Shown piece by piece: positions 10,352 through 20,883 of a DNA stretch of 64,000 bases. The translations under genes and the position numbers were made by a program. A model generated the notes under the pieces. That model was not told the origin of the DNA. It did not search any database and saw nothing but the letters and a program-made list of their open reading frames with translations. Source of the stretch: Phaseolus vulgaris (taxonomy: Eukaryota; Streptophyta; Magnoliopsida; Fabales; Fabaceae); NCBI RefSeq assembly GCF_000499845.2, contig NC_023749.2:30954626-31018625 (forward strand). The letters are read 5' to 3'. The first letter of the stretch is position 1. Each line of letters begins with the position of its first letter.

Positions 10352-11307
10352 TGATACAAGCCAAGCCAACAAGAAGATAACCAAGGATTCAAATGACCAT
10401 TCACACTATGAAAAGTCATCTCAACATACAAGTGGAGACCTCACCAGAGGGAGAAATGGCCAAAGACCAGAGCATATAATGTTCATCTTGCTGGTCTTCT
10501 TAATAATTAAAATATATTGTAAATAATTTGGGCTCACTTGTGGGGTCCAAATAGTAGATTAAGCTAGAGTAGGTCCATATAGCATAAATAGGAGGTGTAG
10601 TTATCCAATTGGGCCTATGAGAAGTCCTTTAGGGAAGGAAGCTAAACCTACCTTCTAGAATGTGAGTAATGGTGTGGAATTGACCAAGGTCAGTACCCTA
10701 GCTGAACCATATGTGTCCTTGTCCCATCATACCCTCCTTCTTGTTTCCCAAGGCTCCTCCACTTATAAATAGGAGGTCTCCCCCTTTGTATTTCACAATT
10801 CGAATTTGCATGAAGTAAAGAAACTCTGCACAATTGTGCGAGATCTTATTGAGGTTTATGTCCTCTTAGGTTTGAGGTCTTATCTTGAGTGATTTGGGAA
10901 GCTCTCAAGTGGCCACCAACACACTCATCTTGGAGCAAAACCACCCTCCAAGTGGCGTGACACTTCTCACCCACCACATAAGTTTTCTTATTCCATTTCC
11001 TTCCATTTTCTCCATTCCATTTTATGTTTTTGTCTCTTAGTTCTCTTATTTGTTGCTCTTCGGTTTCACTCATAATCATGAGTATGCTGCATCATTTGGG
11101 AGGCCATGTCCACTATTGATGTTTATCCATTTCAATTCCGCAATTGCATCTCATCCTCACTATATCTTGTTTTTCATCTTTGCCTATGTGAAGTGAACCG
11201 TCACACTTAACCACTTGGTTAAGTTCGTGTCCAGTGGGAAATCTTCCTTAGGTCTTCACCATTAATTGTTGAAATCCCAACCTTAAGTAAAAGTGTCACC
11301 ATAAATG
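10352..11307 (+). repeat. 3' LTR of deleted gypsy element (truncated)
   Basis: Matches the 5' LTR from TGATACAAG onward and stops matching at CATAAATGAA (11307). It is preceded by a weak purine tract (TGTGGGGCA, 10344-10352). Many substitutions relative to the 5' LTR mark it as old. Confidence 0.75.
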
Positions 11308-11751
11308 AACCAATGGTGGCACAAGGAAACCAATGAAAACATTGGTGGAAAACCAATGAAGTAGTAAGGGTAGCCTAAAACCCTTCACCAATGGAGGAGA
11401 ATAAGGAATGAGTGAATGAAATAACTTACAATGAGTAGAGAGCACGAAGATGAAGAAGAAAGACAAAGCACGCAGAAAAAGCATGAAGGCAAAGCGCAAA
11501 GACAAAAGAAAAACGAGAGTGTAAGTGGCACACTTCGAATTAGGATAATAAAATGACTCCAAAACGGAGATTCTTAGGTAAAACCTTCGTTTAAGACCAA
11601 AGATGCTTGCTCTAAAATGGCGATTGTGAGTGAAACTGCCGTTTTAAACTCGTTTTAATTTTAAAAAAATGTCACCGTGTTTTGATGGATAGCGTTTGAC
11701 AGTAAAAGTGTTGTGAATTTATTGTCGTAAATGGGTCTTTTTGCGCTAGTG
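11308..11751 (-). mobile_element. 5' end of the large CACTA element
   Basis: Read on the minus strand it begins CACTAGCGCAAAAAG and then shares AAAACACGGTG followed by a T-run with the small CACTA at 75-1031. Farther in it carries a GTAAGT donor-like site (near 11427), as that element does. These shared blocks identify it as the 5' terminus of the same CACTA family. TGA follows at 11752-11754; a matching TGA at the left end was not located. Confidence 0.7.
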
Positions 11752-14700
11752 TGATTTTGATTATATTGTTTAGTCTAATGTGATTAAACAACTAAGTAAA
11801 ACTCTCTTTGTAAAAAAATAATCAATTTAAATTTTTAATATATCTTTATTTTCTTATCTTTATGTATTTTAAACAAGTATTTTGCATGGAAAGTAAATAA
11901 GCATTATCTCGATTTTTTTTTAAATCAAACAAGGTTTTTGAATATTCTATTTTAATTTCAAAATAAATACTTTACCCAATTTAAAAATATTTTTAAGAAT
12001 TCAATTCATCTGTCTGAAATTTATTCATTATTTCTAATAGACTTAATCAGGAAGCATATAAAAATGTGTTTTTTTTATAATAAAGAATAAATAAAATATA
12101 GAAACATCCCAAACCTTATAAAAAAAACATTTAATTTAGAGTCCAGCTACACTAGTATACCATAATGTAGAATTGTGTTGAACCAAGCTTGCATAGCTTT
12201 GCTGCTGTGTTTCCTAACAATGCTTGCTAAGAATCCAAGTACAAATAACCTCTTAGGGAGAAACAAATAAACTTATACAGTACATAAATACAACCCCATA
12301 GGACTTAATTAAAAAATATTCAATTAAAAAAGAGTTCGTAGATTTAATTAAAAATATCAAATAAAGCAATGAATTCAAAACTATTTAATCTAAAATATAA
12401 ATTTTATAACTTTTTAAATGAACAATACAACTTATTAAATCCACCAGAACGATATCCCATAGTTATTTTTAAATTGTATAATCTTACCACTAAATTATTA
12501 AAAATGCTAATTTCTTTATTCTTGTAAATCTATAGTTAATAGAATTTCTGTTTAGTAAATTAGAAGAATTACCTATCACCAAAATATCACAAGATAAATA
12601 TTTTCATCTAACATTTTAAATTGAAATATTTTAAAAATATGAAAAAATAGGAACTTTGATTTATTATAGGTTTAAAGCGAGCTCATTTGCCTTGATATTT
12701 ACAACAAATGATTTCTATAATTTATAATTATTTTCATCATATTAACTTTTCTGCAGCCATTTAATTCAATTTTATACATGGAATTGTATATTTTAAAGAA
12801 TTTCATACATAAAAACAAACAGAGAAAACAAATTAACTATATTTTAATATTTTTTTTCTCTTTTCAAAAAACTTTTTAATTGCATATACATCAAATTATT
12901 ATCTTTTAAAATGTGAAAGCTGGATAGTACTATATACATAATAATATTGTATTCATATATTGCATTAAACGTACAGAAACCAGCAAGAATTGACATATAG
13001 GTTCTTTGATTGTTGATAGAAAATGGTGGTTACGTGAAGCATATACACACAGGTTCTTCTCTACGTTTGTGGGACTGATACAGTGATTTGTACATAAATT
13101 TTTGAAAGCACAGTTAATGTACTGTTGAAGCTGAATGTCACATGGGCCATGCATGATGATGAGAAATGAGTTAGTATATATGCCAGGAAAATCACTTTCC
13201 CAAGAAAACAAACAGAGCTTTAAATGCAGCTTAAGATTGGTCACTTTCTCTGTAGCATTTGCCTTTGTCGTCCAAGAGAAAATCTAGGTCCACAAAGATG
13301 TTCATTCATTCAATAACGTTATATCATCACTTACGGAAAGCATATACATGATACCAACCATATGTCTACAATATTTAATTTCACAGTTCCCATACCACTA
13401 TATTGTTATTATTGTTCTTGTGTTCAAACTATTTATGCATTTACTTTCTCATTGAGACCTATTTATTACACTGTGCCATTTTTTTTCCCACATACACACA
13501 TGCAGGAGTGGCAGGTCACTATATACAGCACATGAACACATATTCAGTCACTGATTCAGAGCGTATGTGTCGACTATTAAAGCTAACCTTTATGTGCAGT
13601 GCACTCATTTGTCCCTATTCATCTCAATTAGGACATATTACACTTCTGACAGTATTAGATCATTTGTTCTATATATATTGGAAACAAAGTTCAAAAGCAT
13701 ATATAAAGAAGGGTAAAGACATTGAACTATAGTGTGAGAATTAGGGTTAGTGTCATGCTGATGTTTCGAACAGTGTCAGAAGTTGTTAATATCAGTCTTT
13801 TTGTTTTTATTTTAATTTTAAAATTTAATTATTTATCATCATTTTAATCTCTGAATGATACTAAATATTTTGTTTTAATTTTAGACTAAATGAATGAAAA
13901 ATTATATACTTTCAGTTTTAGATATACTTCTTTTGAATTTTGTTATTTCCAAATACCAAAGTAACAGATTCTTCATTTTGAGGTCCATTTTATGTATTAA
14001 TCTGGAATATATTTATGTTGAGATGTATGGTTTTTCATGAAAAGTATAATAATCATTAAAAAAAATTAATTTTGTGAGAGTTATACAAAGAGGTTATAGT
14101 GTGGTTAGTTATGATGAACTTGTTTGTTAGTTGTATCAGATTTGTTGAGAAGGTTTTATGGTTAAACTTAGTAGTGTGTTTCATTGATGAGGGATGTTGT
14201 GAAATGCAGAATGAGAGATGGTGGTGAAGTCATTAACAATTATTGTATGGATATGATGTAATGTAATGAAAGGGTTCAGTTTGAGTAATGATAGCTTCAA
14301 GTACTACAATGGCCTAAAGGGAGTGAGTCACTGATTGCATATCTACTCTCTCTTGTCTTGATCTTCTTGGATGGATTCCATATGCAACCACAATCTACGA
14401 ACTAGCTAGTTACCAAAACTAAGTACTGAAGTAACTCACCCATGAAATTTGGTTTGTTCTCCACAACCTGTTACAACTTCTATTCACTCATTCTTTGGTT
14501 TTGTACACTGACAGGTCGTGTTAGGCATGTTACTGATAGCCAAAATCATGAAGTAGATAGAAACAAAATAATAATAATAATGATAGAACAAAATGAATTC
14601 AACAGCAATGTTATTATAATATATGTTTGGGGGATTTGTACAAAAATAGAACAAACTGTTTTATTTTATTGTTTTAAAAAAAAAGTTTTATGAGATTAAC

Positions 14701-15197
14701 TATAACTTCTTAATTTTCATATTACCTTCTTTTCAAAACATTAATAAAATTTTAAAATGTTTTAATTTTCTTAGATAATATGGTGAAATTTTATTAATAC
14801 ACATAGACGAATTGACAGTTCTAATTTAATACATGTGTTCATATATCTAATTAAAGCCTGACTTTGTTCTCCAGTTTGATGGTGCTTCATTACTCTTTTT
14901 TTTTTTCATTTTTCTGATAAGTATTAATATTGGATTGAACAAAAAATAGATTTATATATATATATAAAAGTTTAAATATAAGTTTGTATTACATATTTAA
15001 AGAAATAATTCCACTGATAGTGATTTTATTATGTTTTAAAGTTCAGTTTTAGTACTTTGAAATTTTTGCCTGTACTAAAAGGGGTAATTTTAAAATTAAA
15101 AAAAAATATCGAAACACTTTAGAGAGACTAAAATTGAATTTTAGATATTTTATAACCTAGAAAGTAGATGCTATAATCGGGAAATAAATATCTATCA
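11752..15197. other. AT-rich intergenic stretch, no gene seen
   Basis: About 3.4 kb of AT-rich DNA. The frames at 12930-13244 (minus) and 13403-13732 (plus) show no family motif, no splice context and no codon pattern that I recognise. A few modest direct words occur, but no LTR, TIR or tRNA was recognised. Confidence 0.5.
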
Positions 15198-16093
15198 CAC
15201 TAGTACAAATTATTTGGAGAATTATATATAAGTGATATATAATGACGATTTTTAATCGTCTTTGTAAGTAAAGGGATACAAAAACGGTTCCAACTGTCTT
15301 TATATATTGGTGTTTTTTAAAAGAAAATTGGGTTCACGTAGGTGCGGAATGGTTTATGGAGGCGCGCCACGGTGGCAAGCACAGGCTCATGGAGAAGACG
15401 ACAGTTGGTGGCGACGGCAGTTGGTCGCATTGAAGGAAGAGGGCGACGTTGGTGGACGCGTCGCGGTGGCGCTGGCTCGCGGAACATTGGAGTTGAGATT
15501 GGGCAGTGACTGCATCGCTGGTTGCGACGATCCTAGGCGCGGCGGTGACTGCGGAATGGCCATGGTTGCGCGGTCCAGATCACGACGATGGGTGTGGAAT
15601 GGCGCTGCTGAACGTCGAAGAAGTGGCGTAGAGCGGCGGCGCAACGTGGTGGCGCTGACGACTCGACTAGTGCGGGGCGGCTGTGGGTGAGGAGTGGAGA
15701 GGGAAAATACAACAGTGGTGAGTGAGTGAAAAAAGAAAGTTAGAGAGTGAAATGTGAGTGAGAGGGAAAGAGAGGGACTAGGGCGCAGGAATTGGAAAGC
15801 CATACATATAAAGACGGTTCCAAAGAGAATCGTCTTTGTATCCACACTATCCTAACATATAAAGACGGTTCAAAATAATCGTCTTCGTATCCCCACACAA
15901 ATCTAAAATATAAAGACGATTCCAAAGGGAACTGTCTTCGAATCTACACACAGCTAACATATAAAGATGGTTCCAAATAGAATCGTCGTTATAAATTTCG
16001 AAAATTTGAAAAAAATAAAAAAATTGCCACCGCCTCGCTTATTTACGAACCGTCTTTATAAGAGAGTCCTAAACTACGAATTTTGCACTAGTG
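15198..16093. mobile_element. Non-autonomous CACTA element, 896 bp, TSD TCA
   Basis: The left end reads CACTAGTACAAAT and the right end ATTTTGCACTAGTG, an imperfect inverted pair. TCA occurs at 15195-15197 and 16094-16096, a 3-bp target duplication. Subterminal words around AAAGACGGTTCCAAA recur at 15283, 15809, 15858, 15911 and 15963 with inverted versions nearby. The centre (15340-15690) is GC-rich, unlike either flank, with long open frames on both strands; it may be a captured host fragment or a CACTA-specific leader. No transposase motif was seen. Confidence 0.85.
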
Positions 16094-16282
16094 TCACCAA
16101 CAAATCAATATTATAAATTACCATAACAAATTAGCATGATACACATTTGCCTTATATATGCATAAATTATTTTCTTTTACACATATCTCAATACATTTTT
16201 ATTTTCTTTTGAGTTCTAATAATATGATAGGATAATAATTAAGTTATTATAGCAATTGAATAATTATTAAACCCTTAACTAT

Positions 16283-16741
16283 CTTGTGGAGTGTTTTGAT
16301 CACGGTTTATGGATTTCGAGCATTTCGGTAGGAAGGTAAGGATTCTCTAAGTTGTGTAGAAGAGTGGTTCTTTTGGCATGGTGTTGTGAGTATGGCGGTA
16401 GGTGAGTGATTTGAGTTGTACTTGCTTTGTTTTTAATCGTAGATGTAGTATTTTGGTTGTAGTAGGATTTGGTTTGTGTGGATTGTTTGGATTAAAGGAC
16501 TGGTAGTATGAACCTGGACAGGGGAGTAAAGGTTGACTTGCGGCGTGGTTTGCCTCCCCTTTCTTTTAAGGTTGGGTTTGGAGGTCTGTAGAGCCTGATT
16601 GGTCAGGTTGTGTAAAGGTTGGATTTGGTTTTGTGGTATATAAGGGTTGGGACACCCTTGAAGTGTTTGTATAAGGGTTGGAACACCCTTGAAGTGTCTC
16701 ATTTTATTTTATTTAATCTTTGCTGAGAAAAAAATAAAAAA
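16283..16741 (+). mobile_element. 5'-truncated LINE with 15-bp target duplication
   Basis: The segment ends in an A-rich tail (GAGAAAAAAATAAAAAA). It is flanked by identical 15-mers TAAACCCTTAACTAT at 16268-16282 and 16742-16756. An A-rich 3' tail with a long target duplication is the signature of LINE-type target-primed insertion. The 3' region contains a repeated TATAAGGGTTGG...ACACCCTTGAAGTG module (twice, near 16640 and 16672), which I associate with plant L1 3' ends. Only ~0.46 kb of the 3' end is present, with no intact ORF2. Confidence 0.85.
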
Positions 16742-16946
16742 TAAACCCTTAACTATACAAAATAACTTACAAATATTTGTCACTCTGTACACTTTTTTTC
16801 ACCCGCAAATTTATCATTATATTAATTGCCACAAGAAATGCCACCCACTGTATAGTACAATATTACACCTCTAAACTATCTAATTAAACATTAAGATCCA
16901 AGAAACAAACATCCCAATCACTCAGTACTAATAGATGAATGATTAC

Positions 16947-17371
16947 TGTATCGGTTGAAACTGAGTAGACCAAGTAACTTGATATTAGAAGTCGACTGAT
17001 CGGATAAATTCAATACATTAAGATAAAATAAAGAGATACATAAGTAATATTTAACAAATCTGATAACACAAAATAAACCAAGTAGTGGTCTTTTAGTAAA
17101 GATATGCATTGATTACGATCGATAAGCAAAATAACCCATTATGAGCACTATAAATAAGCATCATCACACAAGAGTAGGTATGCTTTTATCAATATATCAT
17201 TCACTCTAATACAGATCAGTTACTTGATTGTCGGTGAATCTTTTGCAAGTTTACTCCGGACTGAGTACCAAAGAGCGAGTGCGAGAAGGAAGGAGAAGGA
17301 GGAGCAACCGAGGGACGAGAGGAAATTGTTCAAGCCAGTAATAGGTACTATCTAGGCCCTATACAAGTACA
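16947..17371 (+). repeat. LTR-like repeat, copy 1 of older gypsy element
   Basis: Starts TGTATCGG and matches 18237-18654 along most of its length (for example AATACATTAAGATAAAATAA and TTTTATCAATATATCATTCA). It ends AAGTACA and is followed by ATTAATACC, similar to the ATTTAGTACC that follows copy 2. Only ~365 bp of non-transposon sequence separates the two copies once the hAT at 17700 is removed, so this may be a tandem leftover and not a normal 5'/3' pair. Confidence 0.6.
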
Positions 17372-17699
17372 ATTAATACCACTTATTGTCCGGAGTCAGA
17401 GTAAGTAAGCAAAACGTAGAAAAGTTTGAAATGAAGCATTATTTATAGAATTCATATATTGAAAGGATGAAACGTTGTCTTGTTCTCAATCGTTGGATTC
17501 ACTTTAATCTAATGAGTTCAAATGGTTGGAGCACGAAACTACACGGTCAACTGAACTGTTAGATCTGTAAGATAAAAAAAAATAGGTTAAACTCAGATGA
17601 AGTGTTGAGTGACGTACGTCTAATCACCACTAATACTGTAAACAATTACACATCAAAATTGTCACTTCCAACCTCGAAACACCAAGTAGTCATATCTAG

Positions 17700-18191
17700 T
17701 CGGGATGGCAAAGCAGGGCGGGCCGACATTCGACCACTAAGAAAAACACGAGGCGGGCTACCAATTCCAACATCTTGGCTTGCTTAGGTTCGCCCCACAT
17801 AACCCGCAACCCGTGGGCCAAATGCAGTGCGGGGCGGGCTAGACCGCATGACCCGCATAACTTAAAAATCTAGAAATTTCTTTCTATATCCCCATATTTT
17901 CTTCATGCAACCTCGTATTTAACATTTAGGAAATTTTTTTCTCACATCTTATTAACCCCCATTTACCTTATGCATCTAAATAAAAAATGAATTAAATTTA
18001 TTGAAAATTTCTACTTAAAAAATATTTTTTATTAATTTTAAAAAAATAATCTTATGCGGGCTTGCCTATAGTTCCGTGGAACAACCCTTATGCAGGGCGG
18101 GCTAGTAAAATCAACTCAAATATTTTATGCGCGGCGGGCCGAATGTGGGGTGGGCCTATACGGGATGGGCCAGCCCCCATTGCCATCCATG
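17700..18191. mobile_element. Small hAT-type element, 492 bp
   Basis: The ends read TCGGGATGGCAA and TTGCCATCCATG, giving an imperfect inverted repeat with the core GGATGGCAA. Flanks are ATATCTAG (17692-17699) and ACATCTAG (18192-18199), an 8-bp duplication with one mismatch, as expected for hAT. The interior is rich in GCGGGC/GCCCGC words near both ends and AT-rich in the middle. It encodes no transposase; the frame 17602-17787 runs across its border and is chance. Confidence 0.75.
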
Positions 18192-18236
18192 ACATCTAGG
18201 CACTTCTAGAAGGTTCTCCCTCGAGCCTGGGGCAAA

Positions 18237-18654
18237 TGTACTGATCGAATCTGAGTTGACTAAGTCACTTGATTTCAGAAGCCGACCGACCAGATAGATC
18301 AATACATTAAGATAAAATAAAGAGATAAGGAAAAAATCAAGGAAATATACTATAAATCTGATAACACGTGAAATCAAATACTGCTCTTTTAGAAAAGATA
18401 TGCAAAAGATATGCATTAAGTACGACCCATAAGCGGAATTATAAGCACTATAAATAAGCATTGTCACACAAGAATGAGGTACGCTTTTATCAATATATCA
18501 TTCACTCTAATACAGAGCACTTGATTGTTGGAGAACCTTTTGCATGTTTACTTTTGACCGAGTACCAGAGAGTGAGTACGTGAATGAGAAGTAGGAGCGA
18601 TCGAGGCACAAAAAGCAATTGTACAAGCCAGTATATAGGCCCAATACAAGTACA
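18237..18654 (+). repeat. LTR-like repeat, copy 2 (upstream of gag remnant)
   Basis: Starts TGTACTGATC and ends AAGTACA. Immediately after comes TTAGTACCATCGTGGGG (18655-18671), which fits a primer site and leader of the GGCGCC(A/G)TCGTGGGG kind seen in plant gypsy elements. A gag remnant follows at 18698, so this copy works as the 5' LTR. Confidence 0.65.
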
Positions 18655-18697
18655 TTTAGTACCATCGTGGGGCTGAGACAGAGTTAAACAGCACAAA

Positions 18698-19352
18698 ATG
18701 GTTTCAACAAGGCATATGGCAAACGAGAGAATGACGGAGGCCGAGCAAATGGCTATGGTCCAAACCTTACAGAGAAAGATGGCAGATATGTGCCAGAAAA
18801 AGAAGGAGTAGATGCGAGTCATGCATCAAAAGAACCAGGAGGATATACGAATCCTTCGTGAACAGAATGATCAAATGAAGCAACAACTAGTCGAGATCGC
18901 ACTTAGACTAGGGCCTCAAAGGCCAGACCCAGAAGTTAGGAGACCACCACCTAGACTAGGGCCAAAAGGGCCAGATTTGTAAGTTAGAAGACAAGCCTCC
19001 CCAAAAAATTTCAAAGATATAGTAATTCAGGAGAAGACTACAATCCTTTGAACTCATACTTATCAATCCTCCAAGCAGCATCAATCAGAATACACTCTCA
19101 TTTTGGAAAAAAAAGAAGAGACATTCCTTTACTGATCAAATCATGGAAGCACAACTTCCTCCTAATTGAAAAGGGTTGAACATTGATCGGTATGATAGAA
19201 CTACTGATTTGAACGGTACACAACATGTGGCTCAATTGCTTCTTGTGCAAAGGGTTTTCTTCATGTGAATATTGACTAAAGCCTCACCCCTTTGCTCGTT
19301 TGGTTCAAGGCTAAGGGGTTGTGTACCATCCGAGTTATATCGGTTATATAAA
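18698..19352 (+). pseudogene. gag N-terminus remnant of older gypsy element
   Basis: The first ATG gives MVSTRHMANERMTEAEQ, then coiled-coil-like sequence such as REQNDQMKQQLVEIALRL, with a stop after QKKKE (18808-18810). Later (about 19145-19215) it reads LKRVEH and, in another frame, LNIDRYDRTTDLNGTQHV, which matches the Gag start block of Tat-like elements (DRYDGTTDP-type). It is cut at 19352 by the young Tat element, and the presumed continuation begins at 31627. Confidence 0.65.
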
Positions 19353-20283
19353 TGATCCTGCCTGTTGACCAGGACGCAAGAGCTTTGCCTCGTCAAATCT
19401 GGATCGACTCTGCGCCGTGTTAGCTTCGGTCCTTCGCCTTGATTCACCTCAAGAACCTGCAAAACACAGAACGGCGCCGCTGCGGCCGATCACGCTCTGA
19501 CGCCCAAGTCAGCGACTGAACCACCAAAATACTAAGAGAAAACTAAGAACAGGAACCGTGCAAAATTCTCTCTCAGCGTACTCAAGTTCTCGCAAGCGTA
19601 AAAGAAGTAATCTAAAACGCGCGCGTACCTCAGAAGTTCGTTAGAATCTCTTATATACCTGTGCACTTTCTCTCTCCTGACAGTTACACATCTGGACACG
19701 TGGCTCGCATCCAGCTGTACACGTGTCACCATCTGGAGCATCCTTGACTTGGGGCGCCACTTCTTACTCTTCAGGCTTTTCGGCTAAGTTACTTATGCAT
19801 GAAAGAACTCAGCGCATAGTTGCCTTGGAGCGTGATCTCTTCTGCATGGCGAGTACGGGTGCCTTCATACACACCTTCCCTGTGGTCTCGCCGGCCGCCT
19901 TCATGATCTACTTCACTTGCTTCATCGTGCATGTTCAGGTAAGTTGTTCCCCAACCTCAACCTCTGGCTAGCTAGGGAATGACTATCTGACGACTTCATC
20001 CTCTGGCTCGAAAGCCTGGAACAAACCTCCCTAATCCTTCGGCGATGTCCCGCTTTCGGCGATCTCTAACCACTTGGTCGTCTGGGTTCGCATCCGGCGA
20101 CTTCATCTCAAACCCGGTGACCGCCGGTTTAGGTATGCTAGAGATTGGAGCACGCCAACTTAATAACTAGCGACTACACGAGCCCCCCGACTTCCTTCCC
20201 TTCTGCCAGCCACGAGCCCTGCTTAACACGCCTACATGATAGCTTGCGGCCACGTCATCACTTCCGACTACCCGGGCGGTACA
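19353..20283 (-). repeat. 3' LTR of the Tat element (left end)
   Basis: On the minus strand it starts TGTACCGCCC and ends GGATCA. Its sense-strand TATA box is the reverse of 19650-19660 (GTATATAAG). The conserved Tat LTR block (TGACTTGGGCGTC) reads across 19500-19515. The antisense gene starts about 600 bp beyond its inner edge, so this LTR lies upstream of that gene and could supply promoter sequence. Confidence 0.9.
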
Positions 20284-20296
20284 CAAGCCCCCCAGT
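20284..20296 (-). other. Polypurine tract of the Tat element
   Basis: On the minus strand ACTGGGGGGCTTG directly precedes TGTACC, the LTR start. The same CTGGGGGGCTTG tract precedes the LTR of the second Tat element at 37158. It primes plus-strand DNA synthesis. Confidence 0.85.
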
Positions 20297-20634
20297 CTTA
20301 AGCGAAGACTTGTCCAGCGAAAAGACTAATTGGTCACGTCACTGCCGATATACGTGGCGCTGGCGCAGAATTCCAAACGTTCATACCTTCTGCTTTTCTG
20401 ACGCTCCACCAAACACCTTTTCCAATCGCTCGACACGTGGCTTCATCAACGGTCATCTTTAGCTGTCGTTTGCGCTTCCAAAAACGTTTGAAAAACCCTT
20501 AAACCCTTTTCATTTTTACTGTTTCATCATCTTCCTGCTTTCTCAAAACGCTCTGAGTCTTCTCTGCAAACCCACGACGCTCTTCGGCTCTCTCAATCCC
20601 CACCTCCCTTCAACGCTTATCTGATCATCGAAAG

Positions 20635-20875
20635 GTACCTCTTTTACTTCCTCTATTGATATTTGCTGCATTTTAACCGATTCGCATCATCCATTATCTG
20701 CCTGGTGCATACGCTGTGGGTTGTTTCTTCTTCTTCTCCCTTCTCATAACTTAGGGCTTCGTCTTCCATTACTTTCATCACAACGAACCCTCGTTCGTTC
20801 GTTTTTCATCCTTCATCCACAATCGAGTCAATCTCTGCAACCTCTATTCATCCTTTCTTCTTTTTTCCTTTGCAG
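20635..20875 (+). other. Likely 5'-leader intron of the antisense Tat gene
   Basis: CGAAAG|GTACCT at the left and a long pyrimidine run ending TTTGCAG at the right frame a 241-bp candidate intron just upstream of the ATG at 20884. The second Tat copy has the same arrangement (36425-36635 on the minus strand). Splicing is inferred from sequence only. Confidence 0.6.
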
Positions 20876-20883
20876 TTTCCGCG

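Larger units (their letters stand above)
7372..11307 (+). mobile_element. Deleted Ty3/gypsy retrotransposon with two LTRs
   Basis: Direct repeats start TGATACAAG at 7372 and 10352 and run about 0.95-0.98 kb. A primer site TGGTATCAGAGC lies at 8360-8371, just after the 5' LTR. The interior is only about 2 kb and retains gag zinc-knuckle and protease remnants; reverse transcriptase, RNase H and integrase are gone. The 3' LTR lacks the last ~50 bp present in the 5' LTR. LTR divergence is higher than in the element at 39483, so this is an older insertion. No perfect target duplication was found, so one edge was probably deleted. Confidence 0.8.
1032..11751 (-). mobile_element. Large decayed CACTA (En/Spm-like) element, heavily interrupted
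   Basis: The right (5') end reads GCGCTAGTG at 11743-11751 followed by TGA. The adjoining 440 bp matches the 5' region of the small CACTA at 75 (shared words AAAACACGGTG and a GTAAGT donor). Reading leftward on the minus strand come degenerate protein remnants in the order expected for a plant CACTA protein: a middle domain at 6754-7371, a linker at 5342-5460, then a C48 (ULP1-like) peptidase domain split between 3829-4302 and 1175-1500. Four LTR-type insertions and one small CACTA lie in or beside it. The left end is not in view: no CACTA end preceded by TGA was found, and 1-74 may still belong to it. The TNP2 part is missing, so this is a deletion relic. Confidence 0.7.

Noticed and set aside
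13100..13200. Possible microRNA precursor around CATGGGCCATGCATGATGATG
   Set aside because: I found no convincing long hairpin or known miRNA sequence by eye.
12930..13732. Candidate small genes in the 3.4-kb AT-rich gap
   Set aside because: No homology recognised, no splice or promoter context, and base composition equals the surroundings.
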